From the NCBI RefSeq assembly GCF_902728235.1, contig NZ_CACVBO010000001.1, positions 2,566,001 to 2,630,000 of the forward strand: DNA of 64,000 bases, given 5' to 3'. The DNA is from Lentimonas sp. CC4. GTDB lineage: Bacteria; Verrucomicrobiota; Verrucomicrobiia; Opitutales; Coraliomargaritaceae. This document shows, piece after piece, positions 28,680 through 37,792 of the stretch (positions are counted from its first letter, which is position 1; the number at the start of each line of letters is the position of its first letter). Position numbers and translations under genes: made by a program. The notes beneath the pieces are model-generated. The model saw only the letters and a list, made by a program, of their open reading frames with translations. It was not told where the DNA came from and did not search any database.

Positions 28680-29431
28680 CCTTGTTTGGGTGCTTGCTCG
28701 CCGAAGGTATGGAGGATTTGTTTGAGCTTACGCGCCTTCCAGTAGCGGGGGATGAATCTCTTTGGATCAGTGATGACGCGCAGTAACCAGCCGATATAGA
28801 TACGGTCTGCCCACGCGGGGATATTTGCCTGCTTCCCTGTCAAAAACGCGATGGCGGCTCCGATGCAGATGATCGTGGGTGTGTAGTCGAGGCGATCTCG
28901 CAGCCAATGGCCGAGCACTTCCTGTTTGCCGCCTGCGATGGTAAGGATGACGTAGTCGGGGCGTTGCTCGCGGATGGTATCGAGTAGCGCCTGATCCTCG
29001 ATGGGAAACTCAGTGTAGTGGGGGGCGAGATAGCACTGCTGATTCTCGAGCTGTATGTTTTGCGTCGCTAGATACTGTTGAGTGGCATCGCTGTGGGATT
29101 GATCCGGCATGACCCATAGCTGGCGTGGGTTGCCTTTGAAGCGAGGCGCAGCAATAAGTGATTGGATGAATTTCAGGCCAGAGTGGCGTTGCAGCGATTC
29201 CCCGCAGCGCTTTTTCCAGAGTAGGGCGAGGTAGCCGCTGTCGATTAAGTTGATGTCGGCCGCTTGCAGGGCTTGGTCGTAATACGGGTTCTTGCCCAGT
29301 TCGGCGAGACCAGGGCCGGAGGGCGCGAGGAATAGGCCGCCGTCATTATGTGCAATCTCCAACGCAGCTTCGAGATTGTCATTGTAGAAGCGGATGCCTA
29401 AAATCTGAACGGTTTTGAGTGCAGTCTCCAT
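28676..29431 (-). CDS. WecG/TagA/CpsF family glycosyltransferase (GT26)
   Basis: The 251-residue protein has the family pattern: VQILGIRFYNDNLEAAL, GGLFLAPSGPGLAELGKN near the N-terminus, DINLIDSGYLALLWKKR, then RPDYVILTIAGGKQEVLGHWL and ICIGAAIAFLTGKQANIPAW. The family adds the second sugar to a lipid-linked first sugar at the cytoplasmic membrane face. Fits a role right after the initiating transferase at 30147. Confidence 0.88.
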   Translation of the reverse strand: METALKTVQILGIRFYNDNLEAALEIAHNDGGLFLAPSGPGLAELGKNPYYDQALQAADINLIDSGYLALLWKKRCGESLQRHSGLKFIQSLIAAPRFKGNPRQLWVMPDQSHSDATQQYLATQNIQLENQQCYLAPHYTEFPIEDQALLDTIREQRPDYVILTIAGGKQEVLGHWLRDRLDYTPTIICIGAAIAFLTGKQANIPAWADRIYIGWLLRVITDPKRFIPRYWKARKLKQILHTFGEQAPKQG

Positions 29432-29454
29432 TTGGGTAGTAACGGGACGTTGCC

Positions 29455-29997
29455 TTAATTAGATTCGGGTGCGAGTAGTATATCGTCGGCACTGACTGCT
29501 ACGGTGATCTCGTTACCGAGGAATTCGAGCAAGACTTGGATTCGATTCTGAGCGGGGAGCTGTGCGAGCACTGTGCCGTTTAGCCCTTTCAGGCTGCCTG
29601 AGATGAACTCGATCGCGGCGCCGGGTTCGATACTAAGGTCGGGCGCCTCAATGATGCCTTCGGGTAAGCTATCGCGAAGGTTAATGACGATGTGCTCTGG
29701 CACTGCTCGACGGTTGCCTTGGCCGATGATGCTGGTGACGCCTTGTGTGTGGATGATGCGGCGGTAGTTGTTGCGATAGGAAAACTTCGCGAAGATGTAG
29801 CCCGGGAACATCGCTTCCGTGAAGCGCTTTTTGCCCGTGCGTGTTTTCTTGATCTGGCTAACTCGAGGGCAGAATACTTCAACGGATTCGATTTTGGATA
29901 GAATTGCAGCTGCGATATGTTCACGCTTGGTTTGAGTGCGTAGGCAAAACCATTCGAGTGGTTCGGTTGTAGATGAGTTATCCGGCTGAGACGTCAT
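29455..29997 (-). CDS. NusG/RfaH-like transcription antiterminator
   Basis: The 180-residue protein has the NusG N-terminal domain (WFCLRTQTKREHIAAAIL, EVFCPRV, FTEAMFPGYIFAKFSYRN, IIHTQGVTSIIG) and a C-terminal KOW-like part (EPGAAIEFISGSLKGLNGTVLAQLPAQNRIQVLLEFLG). It is the first gene of the minus-strand glycan operon, the position used by RfaH/UpxY-type specialised NusG paralogues. It probably lets RNA polymerase read the whole operon of about 9 kb. I found no ops-like element in the 150-bp leader. Confidence 0.86.
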   Translation of the reverse strand: MTSQPDNSSTTEPLEWFCLRTQTKREHIAAAILSKIESVEVFCPRVSQIKKTRTGKKRFTEAMFPGYIFAKFSYRNNYRRIIHTQGVTSIIGQGNRRAVPEHIVINLRDSLPEGIIEAPDLSIEPGAAIEFISGSLKGLNGTVLAQLPAQNRIQVLLEFLGNEITVAVSADDILLAPESN

Positions 29998-30146
29998 AGT
30001 AAAAAGAGTGTAATTAAGTTAGTCTTCGGATGTGTTCTTACAATGGTAAATATTCTGGAGATGAAGTGTGACTCATTCTTCTTTTTGTTTACAATACAAA
30101 GCTAAGTCTTTCTTCTACGCGTGTTGAATAACACATTGATACGCTG
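29998..30146. promoter_or_regulatory. Divergent promoter region of the glycan operons
   Basis: An AT-rich 149-bp gap between the antiterminator gene and the initiating transferase, read in opposite directions. Both promoters and any pause or recruitment site for the NusG paralogue should be here. No consensus was strong enough to call. Confidence 0.4.
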
Positions 30147-31559
30147 ATGATTGGAAATCGCACACAAGGCCTTCGCATATTGAGTCACGCATTTGTTGTG
30201 CTCTATACGCTGGTTTTGTTTGGCTTGATGCTTTTCGTCGGAGCGGATGTGATGGAGCGCATTGATTTGAATCAGATCAATGCGCTACTTTACTTCTTAG
30301 GCGTGTTTTTGGCCGGGCTCGTCTCGTTTCGTAGCAATCATGATGGCATGCCTAAAAGCGATCTCACCTCATTTCGGTGGGTGCATGCGGTTCGCTATAC
30401 AAATTATCAGACACTCGTGCTGGCGTTGGTGCTGTTTGCTATTATTTTCAGCACTAAAGATCGTGCGATCAGCCGTCTGTTTGTCGGTTCTTTCCTTCTG
30501 ACTTTCTGGCTGACTGTGACTCCGCTGAATCGTTATGTTCCTGATTGGATGGCACGGTTGTTTTTTCGTGGCGACCATTCGGTGCGCACGGTATTTTTGG
30601 GCAGTGAGAAATCGGCTCGTAGGCTAGAGGGCTGGGCCGCGCGGCAGCCGTTCTTCGGTGTGGAGATTATCGGATTGATCACCTACGAACTTGTAGAGAA
30701 GAGTCAGCTGAAAATGCCAATTATCGGCGATTTTATGGAGCTCGCGGAGTTGATTGAACAGCATAAGATCGATCAAGTGGTGCTGCTTGAGACGCGAAAT
30801 TCAGATTGGTGGGTTGATTCTGTGGTCGAGGTTTGCGGTAAGGCGGGTTGCCGTATTTTGATTTTCAACCCTTGGGAGGAATATTTTGAGCAAGAGCTGA
30901 TCCCTGTAAATCAAGGCGGACATACCTTCTTCTCGCTGCAGCAGGAACCGCTAGAGAATCCGATTAACCGCGCAATTAAGAGGACGCTCGATATTTGTAT
31001 CTCACTGCCTGTGGTGCTCTTTGTGCTCCCTTGGATGTGCTTGTATGCTAAAATTATGATTCGGCGGGAATCTCCGGGGCCAATGTTTTTTAAGCAAGAG
31101 CGATCAGGGCAACGCGGCCGCTTGTTTAATATCTATAAGTTTCGATCAATGCATCATTCCGACCCGTCTCGTGAGGGGGAGCAGGCGAAGGCGGAGGATG
31201 ATCGCGTGTTTAAATTCGGTCAGTTCATGCGCCGCACCAGTATCGATGAGTTCCCTCAGTTTATTAATGTGCTGCGAGGCCAGATGAGTGTCGTGGGGCC
31301 ACGCCCGCATTTGATCCAGCATGACAGCCAGTTTAGTGAACAGGTGAATATTTACCGCACACGGCATTTCGTGAAGCCTGGGATTACGGGCCTAGCTCAG
31401 TGCAAGGGCTTTCGTGGTGAAGTGACTGAATTGACGCTCATCGAGGAACGCGTGCGATACGATTTAGAGTATATTCGCAGTTGGTCGTTTTGGCTCGATG
31501 TCTGGATCTTGGTGAAGACCGCGCTGCAGGTGATTTTTCCGCCGAAGTCGGCGTATTGA
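30147..31559 (+). CDS. Undecaprenyl-phosphate sugar phosphotransferase (WbaP/WcaJ type)
   Basis: The 470-residue polyisoprenyl-phosphate hexose-1-phosphate transferase has several N-terminal membrane helices, a middle CoA-binding-like domain (RTVFLGSEKSARRLEGW), and the catalytic domain from about 275: RAIKRTLDICISLP, ESPGPMFFKQERSGQRGRLFNIYKFRSM, RRTSIDEFPQFINVLRGQMSVVGPRPHL. It starts the repeat unit by putting a sugar-1-phosphate on undecaprenyl phosphate at the inner membrane. Divergent from the antiterminator-led operon. Confidence 0.92.
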   Translation: MIGNRTQGLRILSHAFVVLYTLVLFGLMLFVGADVMERIDLNQINALLYFLGVFLAGLVSFRSNHDGMPKSDLTSFRWVHAVRYTNYQTLVLALVLFAIIFSTKDRAISRLFVGSFLLTFWLTVTPLNRYVPDWMARLFFRGDHSVRTVFLGSEKSARRLEGWAARQPFFGVEIIGLITYELVEKSQLKMPIIGDFMELAELIEQHKIDQVVLLETRNSDWWVDSVVEVCGKAGCRILIFNPWEEYFEQELIPVNQGGHTFFSLQQEPLENPINRAIKRTLDICISLPVVLFVLPWMCLYAKIMIRRESPGPMFFKQERSGQRGRLFNIYKFRSMHHSDPSREGEQAKAEDDRVFKFGQFMRRTSIDEFPQFINVLRGQMSVVGPRPHLIQHDSQFSEQVNIYRTRHFVKPGITGLAQCKGFRGEVTELTLIEERVRYDLEYIRSWSFWLDVWILVKTALQVIFPPKSAY

Positions 31560-31625
31560 TTTAACCTAAATTCGGCAGTAGGCTTCGGTTCAGTTTTAGA
31601 AACCACGAATGCACACGAATTTACA

Positions 31626-31659
31626 CGACGTAGCTCAGTCGTGCCGCAGACCTACGTCG
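31626..31659. repeat. Dispersed repeat, short insert-bearing copy
   Basis: A palindromic unit of CGACGTAG, CTCAGTCGTGCCGCAGAC and CTACGTCG. It matches the right half of the repeat next to asd (34777). The neighbouring ccacgaatgcacacgaat stretch is also low-complexity. Confidence 0.65.
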
Positions 31660-31700
31660 TGGTTCAACTCATTTTTTTAGGTTTAAGCGAGGTTCTAGGA

Positions 31701-32999
31701 TTAGCGCCCACGCCCGCCGCCGCCGCCACCGCCACCAGGGCCGCCACGACCGCCACCGTCACGTCCACCGCGATCCCATGACTTCGCGTTTTCCAGTTCT
31801 GCACGCTCTTCAGTGCTCAGGTCACTGTCATCTAAGTAGGTGGTGAAGGCGTCTGGATCATCGTTTTTCCAATTCGCGGCGACTTGTTGCATCATTCTGC
31901 TACGCATGTTGTCGCTGGTGATTGATTCTGCCCAGCTCATTGCTGTGGAGGGGTCTTCTTGTGCGGCTCTCATTGTGTAGGTCGCCACGGCGCGATCGAG
32001 CTCGGGTGACGCAGGCAGGGAGTTGAGCCACTCAGAAGAGGCAGTTAGGTCGTATCGTGTCCATTCACGGGTGATTTGAGAGCTGGCTTGGGCATAGGCC
32101 GGGTCGTCGGTGGCTAGAGTGCCGAGCCATGCTGCCGCTGCTGCGGGATCGTTTTCGGCCCATTCTTCGACGAGAGTGGTCTTCATTCGAGTGGTCGCTT
32201 CGCTACCGAGGGAGTCGACGTAGTCTGCGGCACTGGCAGGGTCGAATCGTGCCCATTCGTTAACGAGTTCGCGCTGCAGGTTGTCTTTGGCCGAGCCATC
32301 GGGCATCAGTGCGATCGTCGCTTGCGCGTCGGCGACGCCACCGGCACGGATTTGTGTCTCGATCACTTCGCTCAATAGCCGGTTTTTCAGACGCGAATCC
32401 GCTGTGGTGTCTTCGCTCAGTGCATTCGCATAGTCGAAGGCGCCTTTGGGGTTGGTCTCAGCAAAGCCGCGCATGATGGCTTGCATCTGTGAATCGCGCA
32501 GATTGGCAGGCACGTCCGCGAGCTCTGTATTTGCCCAAGCCAGTGCGGCCATTGGCTCGTTGCTAGCCCAGACTTCAAGGATGTCGTTACGCGCACGCTC
32601 GGCGTCGCGCAGTGAGGATAGGCCGTTGACCATGTCGAGCGCTGACAGTGGGTCGGTCGCGGCAAGTTGCTTGAGCAGATCGTTGATCGTGTTGGAGCGG
32701 CCTGGGTCTGACATCGGCAAGGCAAGCGCGGCATTGAGCAGGTCGCGGGTCATTGCGGCGCTCGTATCTTGCAGCTGCTCTAGCGCTACTAGGGCGTCAT
32801 CACCTTCGCTGGTGGTGAAGGTTCTCGGCTCTGTTTGAGCGGCGGTGACCTTTGCTTTTAATTGAGCGGAACCCAGTGATTTCACTGCACTCTGCTCGGT
32901 GTTGGCGCTGCTCGACGAGAGTGAGCGACCGATAAAAAAGGAGAGTGCGATACTGGCGCACCAGACTCCGCAATAGAGTAAGAATGACGAGCGTTTCAT
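31701..32999 (-). CDS. Secreted/anchored protein with W-x-DP-x-A helical repeats
   Basis: The 432-residue protein starts with an N-terminal membrane anchor or signal (SFLLYCGVWCASIALSFFIG). It then has about nine repeats of roughly 30-40 residues centred on W-x-x-x-D/E-P-x-A-A-x-x-W/Y (NEWARFDPASAADYV, EEWAENDPAAAAAWL, ANWKNDDPDAFTTYL), probably alpha-helical hairpins. The tail is Gly/Arg-rich. The function is not recognised; similar repeat proteins are frequent in Verrucomicrobiota (from memory). Alone between two intergenic gaps. Confidence 0.65.
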   Translation of the reverse strand: MKRSSFLLYCGVWCASIALSFFIGRSLSSSSANTEQSAVKSLGSAQLKAKVTAAQTEPRTFTTSEGDDALVALEQLQDTSAAMTRDLLNAALALPMSDPGRSNTINDLLKQLAATDPLSALDMVNGLSSLRDAERARNDILEVWASNEPMAALAWANTELADVPANLRDSQMQAIMRGFAETNPKGAFDYANALSEDTTADSRLKNRLLSEVIETQIRAGGVADAQATIALMPDGSAKDNLQRELVNEWARFDPASAADYVDSLGSEATTRMKTTLVEEWAENDPAAAAAWLGTLATDDPAYAQASSQITREWTRYDLTASSEWLNSLPASPELDRAVATYTMRAAQEDPSTAMSWAESITSDNMRSRMMQQVAANWKNDDPDAFTTYLDDSDLSTEERAELENAKSWDRGGRDGGGRGGPGGGGGGGGRGR

Positions 33000-33097
33000 G
33001 GTAATGAGATCAATGATGATTGGGGTGGCGGAGAGCCGGACTCAATGGGATCGATTCATTACGGACAAAGTTTCAGCACTGTGCGATTTTTTTTTAT

Positions 33098-33636
33098 CTA
33101 GCGAACCCACACTAGATCACCTTCGTGAACCGCATTGAATAACTCGATGACTTCGGCATTGAGCATTTCAACGCACCCGCCGCTAAAGGGCTCGCCGATT
33201 CGATCCTCGTGGTTGGTGCCGTGAATGTAGACATAGCGGTCGTAGCTATCGCAGCCCTGACCACTATTTTTACCTGTTTCGAGGCCGCGTAGGCGAATGA
33301 TTCGGGTGGTGATCAGGTTACGCGCCTGCTCCTCCTCTGAGTATTCCGAGGATTTCTGACCGGTTGGCACGCGTCCTTTAAACACCATGCCGAGCGGCGC
33401 ACCGTCGCCTATCTTATCGGCCAACGCGTGGAGGCCGAGCGGCGTGCCGTAGGAATCCGCGAGGCAGGAGGGTGGATTCTTCGATGTGGAAATCGAGAAA
33501 ACACGCTGGATTACACCATCGGAAATGAGTGCAAGTTCCTGTCTTTCAATCGAAACGATTATCTGGCGATGTGTCGGCGTGATTGACAAGGCCTCACAGC
33601 TTTGTTTTACACGCCCGCTTTCCTTTATAAAATCAA

Positions 33637-33643
<7 letters not shown>
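33098..33643 (-). CDS. L,D-transpeptidase (YkuD domain)
   Basis: The 181-residue protein has RQIIVSIERQELALISDG at the start of the YkuD fold, GTPLGLHALADKIGDGAPLGMVFKGR and the active-site YVYIHGTNHEDRIGEPFSGGCVEMLNAEVIELF (H...SxGC with catalytic Cys). The family cross-links or modifies peptidoglycan. No signal peptide is evident. The ATG at 33643 overlaps the divergent asd ATG within ATGGCAT; a TTG at 33592 just before the domain is an alternative start. Confidence 0.82.
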
Positions 33644-34650
<1,007 letters not shown>

Positions 34651-34677
34651 AGCGCGCGTCGCGAACTTTTTTAATCA

Positions 34678-34712
34678 ACGGGTGAATCGGATCGGTTCAC
34701 CCGTTTTTTTTT
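34678..34712 (+). terminator. Rho-independent terminator of asd
   Basis: ACGGGTGAA pairs with TTCACCCGT around TCGGATCGG and is followed by nine T, 28 bp after the asd stop. Confidence 0.92.
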
Positions 34713-34776
34713 GTGCCTGTTTGGTTGTCTCCACTGTGCACATCCTGATTTTTGAGAGGTGTGAGCGTGATACTGG

Positions 34777-34832
34777 CATTGCTGCGCCATCTCCGGACTT
34801 CGGCGAGCTCAGTCGTGCCGCAGACCTACGTC
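34777..34832. repeat. Dispersed palindromic repeat with insert, copy by asd
   Basis: ATTGCTGCGCCATCTCCGG, then an insert (ACTTCGGCGAGCTCAGTCGTGCC), then GCAGACCTACGTC. The outer parts recur at 45568 and 52741 without the insert; the insert recurs at 16355 and 31626. Confidence 0.75.
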
Positions 34833-34927
34833 ACAGAGAACACGGATGGCTTCTGGTTGGAGATTCACCGCGCCTTCTTTGATCTGTGACAATCGGTGCG
34901 ATCTGTGGTCAAACCTTCACTTCTTTT

Positions 34928-34984
34928 GGATATCGATGAGATGTGGCACGGCTTTAGCCGTTGTCCACAATCGGCTGGTTGGAC
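34928..34984 (-). other. attC11, terminal site against asd flank
   Basis: On the minus strand R'' GTCCAAC, arms CAGCCGATTGTGG and CCACATCTCATC, R' G|ATATCC. The complement of R'' (GTTGGAC) is the first sequence of this cassette at 35291-35285. The R' half is chromosomal asd flank. Confidence 0.8.
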
Positions 34985-35274
34985 TTTGTTTTTGCTCTTA
35001 CGCTTTGAGACATAAAGAAACCTGCAATGAGCCAAATCGTGATCACAAGCACAGTTGAGCCAATAATTACTGTTTCATTACTTAAGACATCCTCGCTGAC
35101 TTTGAGTATTCCGAGCAAAAGATTCACTCCCAGATTTATTATAGCAAAGACGCATATGTAAATCAGAGGACTAGCGAAGATACCAGTTAGGATAGATCCA
35201 ACCCAACCATAATTGCTTCTTTTCATGAAAACTACGGTAGCAATCGCTGTGATTAAAAAAGGGATATTATTCAT
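34954..35274 (-). CDS. Cassette 11: small membrane protein, unknown
   Basis: A 106-residue protein with about three hydrophobic helices (IPFLITAIATVVFMK, ILTGIFASPLIYICVFAIINLGVNLLLGIL, VIIGSTVLVITIWLIAGFFM). Start ATG at 35274 (MNNIPF), just after the cassette boundary G|TTGGAC; the longer frame would begin before the boundary. The stop lies inside attC11. No family recognised. Confidence 0.6.
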   Translation of the reverse strand: MNNIPFLITAIATVVFMKRSNYGWVGSILTGIFASPLIYICVFAIINLGVNLLLGILKVSEDVLSNETVIIGSTVLVITIWLIAGFFMSQSVRAKTKSNQPIVDNG

Positions 35275-35284
35275 TCTTAAATTT

Positions 35285-35352
35285 GTCCAACGTGAGTCTG
35301 TGTTAAAATTCAAAACGAGTTCGGGTATATTCGTTCGAACTCACTTACCTGT
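35285..35352 (-). other. Degenerate attC-like site before cassette 11
   Basis: Minus-strand ACTCACG|TTGGAC gives a clear R' boundary for cassette 11. The opposite arm pairs GTGAGT with ACTCAC and contains an inner hairpin GAGTTCG/CGAACTC, but the R'' core is not a recognisable RYYYAAC. Probably a decayed site left when the neighbouring cassette was lost. Confidence 0.5.
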
Positions 35353-35454
35353 GATTTTATGTTTTATCAGGTTATAAGGCTTTCTGAAGCTTAATATTGA
35401 GGCGATATGGAAGTTGTCATCACATTGGCGCCTATTTGATCAAAAAAGACCTCC

Positions 35455-35550
35455 CTACATGGCCTCTAGGAGCGTTTTGACGCCCAACAACTTGATTACT
35501 CGCTTAATGTTGTAACAGGTGCACAGCAGTGACCACTCGCCTCGACAAGT
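35455..35550 (-). pseudogene. Remnant of a DDE transposase C-terminus
   Basis: Reading RGEWSLLCTCYNIKRVIKLL and ending GVKTLLEAM-stop, this 31-codon fragment looks like the C-terminal end of IS1182/IS5-type DDE transposases (EWxLLCxxYNxKR). Nothing upstream remains because the transposase element follows directly. Family assignment from memory. Confidence 0.55.
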
Positions 35551-35578
35551 GGGACAAAAGGGTCAGTGGGACAAAAGA
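35549..35578. repeat. Extra tandem left ends of the IS200-like element
   Basis: gtgggacaaaagggtca (35549) and gtgggacaaaaga (35566) precede the true left end at 35577, so three partial left ends stand in a row. They suggest repeated insertion or slippage at one site. Confidence 0.7.
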
Positions 35579-36645
35579 GTGGGACAAAAGGGTCAGTCCA
35601 ATTTTTCATGTTTTTGTAGTAATATCCATTCTTTTGAGGGATCCTGCTTTCGGCGGCGACTGACTAAACTCTGGACATAAGAGGGAGCACCCATGTGCAA
35701 ATTTTCGGCAATCCAACGATAGGGAGCCAGATGCACTTCCCTTAAATATCGAGCGAGGTCGACTTTCCATCCTTGCCCCTTTCGTCCAGACAAAAGATCC
35801 TCCGCTTCGTAGTTAATCGTATCGAGTCCCTCGCACAGCGTTCGTTCCCAACGTGGCTCGCGCATTTCCGAAGCCTCCGCTTCCACGACTCTTTGTATCT
35901 GCTCGTCCTTGAGGTCATCCAGGATCGCTCGCTTGAAATCCTTCGTGCCTTTCACCCAACCTCGCGACATCTTTTCAAAGCCCATCTGCTTCTGATCGCC
36001 TTCGCTCTGTGAAAGCCAGTCTAAATACTCTCGATATTTTTTGCGACCGGCACGACTGTCTACCAGTCCGCCCGCAAACTCTAAAGCAACCTCAGGCGAT
36101 TCGAAAGCGGATCGCCGACTGGGATACCATAGCTGGGCAAAACTACTGTTTTTATATTGCTCCAACTCCGCCGCTTCAACCAATCCAGCACGCACAGGAT
36201 TCAAATGTATGTAGTGGCAGACAGCACCCAAGGCATCTCCATCGAGTAAGATAGCTTTATACCGCCCCTGAAACACATGGCCGTTGGCGTGATGAAAGCG
36301 ATTGAAACGATTCGCAAAAGTAGATTGCAGCCAACGCATCCCCTCTACCAGATTTGGTTCAGGAGTCTCGATGCATAGGTGGTAGTGATTACTCATTAGG
36401 CACCAAGCATACAGACGCCAACCCATTGCAATGCACACCTCGTCCAAGCATTTCAGGAAGCTTTTTCGGGCACCAGCACTCTCGAATATCCATGAGCGAT
36501 AGTTACCACGATTAATCACATGGTAACGCGCTCCTGCATATTCGATCCGAGTCTTACGCGCCATAATGACCAAGATGCAGTCCAGTCATAGCAGAGGCCA
36601 TCTAAAAAAAACATGGAAAATTGGACTGACCCTTTTTGTTGCGCC
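35577..36645 (-). mobile_element. IS200/RAYT-like element, copy 1
   Basis: A 1069-bp unit shared almost base for base with 37793-38862. Its ends carry inverted AAAAGGGTCAGTCCAATTTT and AAAATTGGACTGACCCTTTT, then TTGCGCC on the right. It contains one transposase gene. Its right end abuts the duplicated asd fragment at 36646. No target-site duplication seen. Confidence 0.88.
35593..36573 (-). CDS. Y1/RAYT-type transposase, copy 1
   Basis: The 326-residue IS200-like (HUH) transposase has IEYAGARYHVINRGNYRSWIF, LYAWCLMSNHYHLCIETPEPN with the HxH metal site, MRWLQSTFANRFNRFHHANG, HVFQGRYKAILLD and YIHLNPVRAGLVE, the standard pattern of REP-associated tyrosine transposases. It has a 150-residue C-terminal extension. 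At the FNR helix, where many relatives carry the nucleophilic Tyr, Phe is seen, so I cannot assign the nucleophile. It differs from copy 2 by one residue near the C-terminus (KHEKLD versus KHGKLD). MARKTR three codons in may be the true start. Confidence 0.85.
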   Translation of the reverse strand: MVIMARKTRIEYAGARYHVINRGNYRSWIFESAGARKSFLKCLDEVCIAMGWRLYAWCLMSNHYHLCIETPEPNLVEGMRWLQSTFANRFNRFHHANGHVFQGRYKAILLDGDALGAVCHYIHLNPVRAGLVEAAELEQYKNSSFAQLWYPSRRSAFESPEVALEFAGGLVDSRAGRKKYREYLDWLSQSEGDQKQMGFEKMSRGWVKGTKDFKRAILDDLKDEQIQRVVEAEASEMREPRWERTLCEGLDTINYEAEDLLSGRKGQGWKVDLARYLREVHLAPYRWIAENLHMGAPSYVQSLVSRRRKQDPSKEWILLQKHEKLD

Positions 36646-36761
36646 ATGTGTTCGAAAACGGACTCGCGCTTTGGGTGACCGGCGATCAGCTCTGGAAGGG
36701 CGCCGCGCTCAATGCGATTCAAATCGCTGAGTTGTTGCATCAAAAGGGCAAGATCGGCTAG
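36646..36761 (+). pseudogene. asd: Truncated asd 3' fragment (duplicate)
   Basis: The last 116 bp of asd, including its TAG, beginning exactly at the right end of the transposase element. It differs from the intact gene at five silent positions only, so it seems derived from a functional, slightly diverged asd allele and not from decay of a local copy. Confidence 0.9.
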
Positions 36762-36788
36762 AGCGCGCGTCGCGAACTTTTTTAATCA

Positions 36789-36820
36789 ACGGGTGAATCG
36801 GATCGGTTCACCCGTTTTTT
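36789..36820 (+). terminator. Duplicate of the asd terminator
   Basis: Same ACGGGTGAA/TTCACCCGT hairpin as at 34678, followed by six T. It now follows only a gene fragment. Confidence 0.85.
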
Positions 36821-36884
36821 GTGCCTGTTTGGTTGTCTCCACTGTGCACATCCTGATTTTTGAGAGGTGTGAGCGTGATACTGG

Positions 36885-36940
36885 CATTGCTGCGCCATCT
36901 CCGGACTTCGGCGAGCTCAGTCGTGCCGCAGACCTACGTC
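36885..36940. repeat. Dispersed palindromic repeat, duplicated copy
   Basis: Identical to the repeat at 34777 because it lies inside the duplicated asd flank. Confidence 0.75.
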
Positions 36941-37035
36941 ACAGAGAACACGGATGGCTTCTGGTTGGAGATTCACCGCGCCTTCTTTGATCTGTGACAA
37001 TCGGTGCGATCTGTGGTCAAACCTTCACTTCTTTT

Positions 37036-37108
37036 GGATATCGTAGAGGACTATGACGACTGTAGCGAGGGACGAGCGAAAGGAGTTAATAGCTCCGACT
37101 GGTTCTCA
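37036..37108 (-). other. attC10, against duplicated asd flank
   Basis: Minus strand: R'' TGAGAAC, arms CAGTCGGAGCTATTAACTCC and TCGTCATAGTCCTCTAC, R' G|ATATCC. The centre carries TTTCGCTCGTCCCTCGC, like attC7 and attC9. The R' half is asd flank copy 2. Confidence 0.82.
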
Positions 37109-37109
37109 T

Positions 37110-37772
37110 TCAGTCGAGGTGAGAGAATGTTAGAGGTTTTCCTGTGGATAAATACTGTTCAGGCATGTCGAAGTTGAACCCCATTTTCTCTTCTCCTGAT
37201 TCATATGTCGTAACTAAAAAGTGATAATCCGACATTTCGACGTCATTTAGTTCTAGTTCAAAGGATAAGCCGCTGAGATCTAAAATTTCACCTCTTGCAA
37301 TATCTCTATTAATATTAATGCGCTTTGACTTGATCCTAGTTCCCCAGCTCTTGCTGTGCTCATTGTTTCCGAGCCATAAATATACGTTCTTTAGCTCACG
37401 CCCAGCTTGGTCGTGGCAACGGAATCTGACCTTCCAGTCAAGCGCGTATATTCGAAGTTTGCTCCCTTCTTGCTTCCACAGGCATTTGACCTTTCCCGCA
37501 AATGCTCCTCCAGCCATATTTCCAATGGCATAGGTCTCATACCCGAGCTTTTTGAATATGTAGGACTGATCATCTTCAATTAAATTCTTAACTGGAATGC
37601 TGTGTTCAGTGCCATCTTTACGTATTCTGACGTCATCTAGGTCAGAAGAAACAAAGGTTCCAGTGAAGCTTCGACCATCGATATTTGTCCATAGTTTACT
37701 CTCAATGAAATCTGCTAAGAGTAATTGGTTTAATGTCAGAAAGAATAGAATTTTTAGATGTAACAGTTTCAT
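37110..37772 (-). CDS. Cassette 10: secreted SHD1-like domain protein
   Basis: The 220-residue protein has a signal peptide (MKLLHLKILFFLTLNQLLLA). Residues about 26-72 read LWTNIDGRSFTGTFVSSDLD and IPVKNLIEDDQSYI, which match the SHD1-like module (W-x-x-x-DGR...V...K-DG...IPxxxLxxxDxxYI) common in Planctomycetes and Verrucomicrobiota secreted proteins. The rest is a beta-rich region of unknown role. The stop is just outside attC10. Its leader is interrupted by transposase copy 2. Confidence 0.62.
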   Translation of the reverse strand: MKLLHLKILFFLTLNQLLLADFIESKLWTNIDGRSFTGTFVSSDLDDVRIRKDGTEHSIPVKNLIEDDQSYIFKKLGYETYAIGNMAGGAFAGKVKCLWKQEGSKLRIYALDWKVRFRCHDQAGRELKNVYLWLGNNEHSKSWGTRIKSKRININRDIARGEILDLSGLSFELELNDVEMSDYHFLVTTYESGEEKMGFNFDMPEQYLSTGKPLTFSHLD

Positions 37773-37792
37773 TTTTTGCGAACAAGTAAAGA

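Larger units (their letters stand above)
36646..37043 (+). repeat. Asd 3' end plus flank, direct repeat copy 2
   Basis: 398 bp matching 34535-34935. After the asd stop the two copies are identical apart from the T-run length. It ends on the ATATCG core of attC10. Confidence 0.93.
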
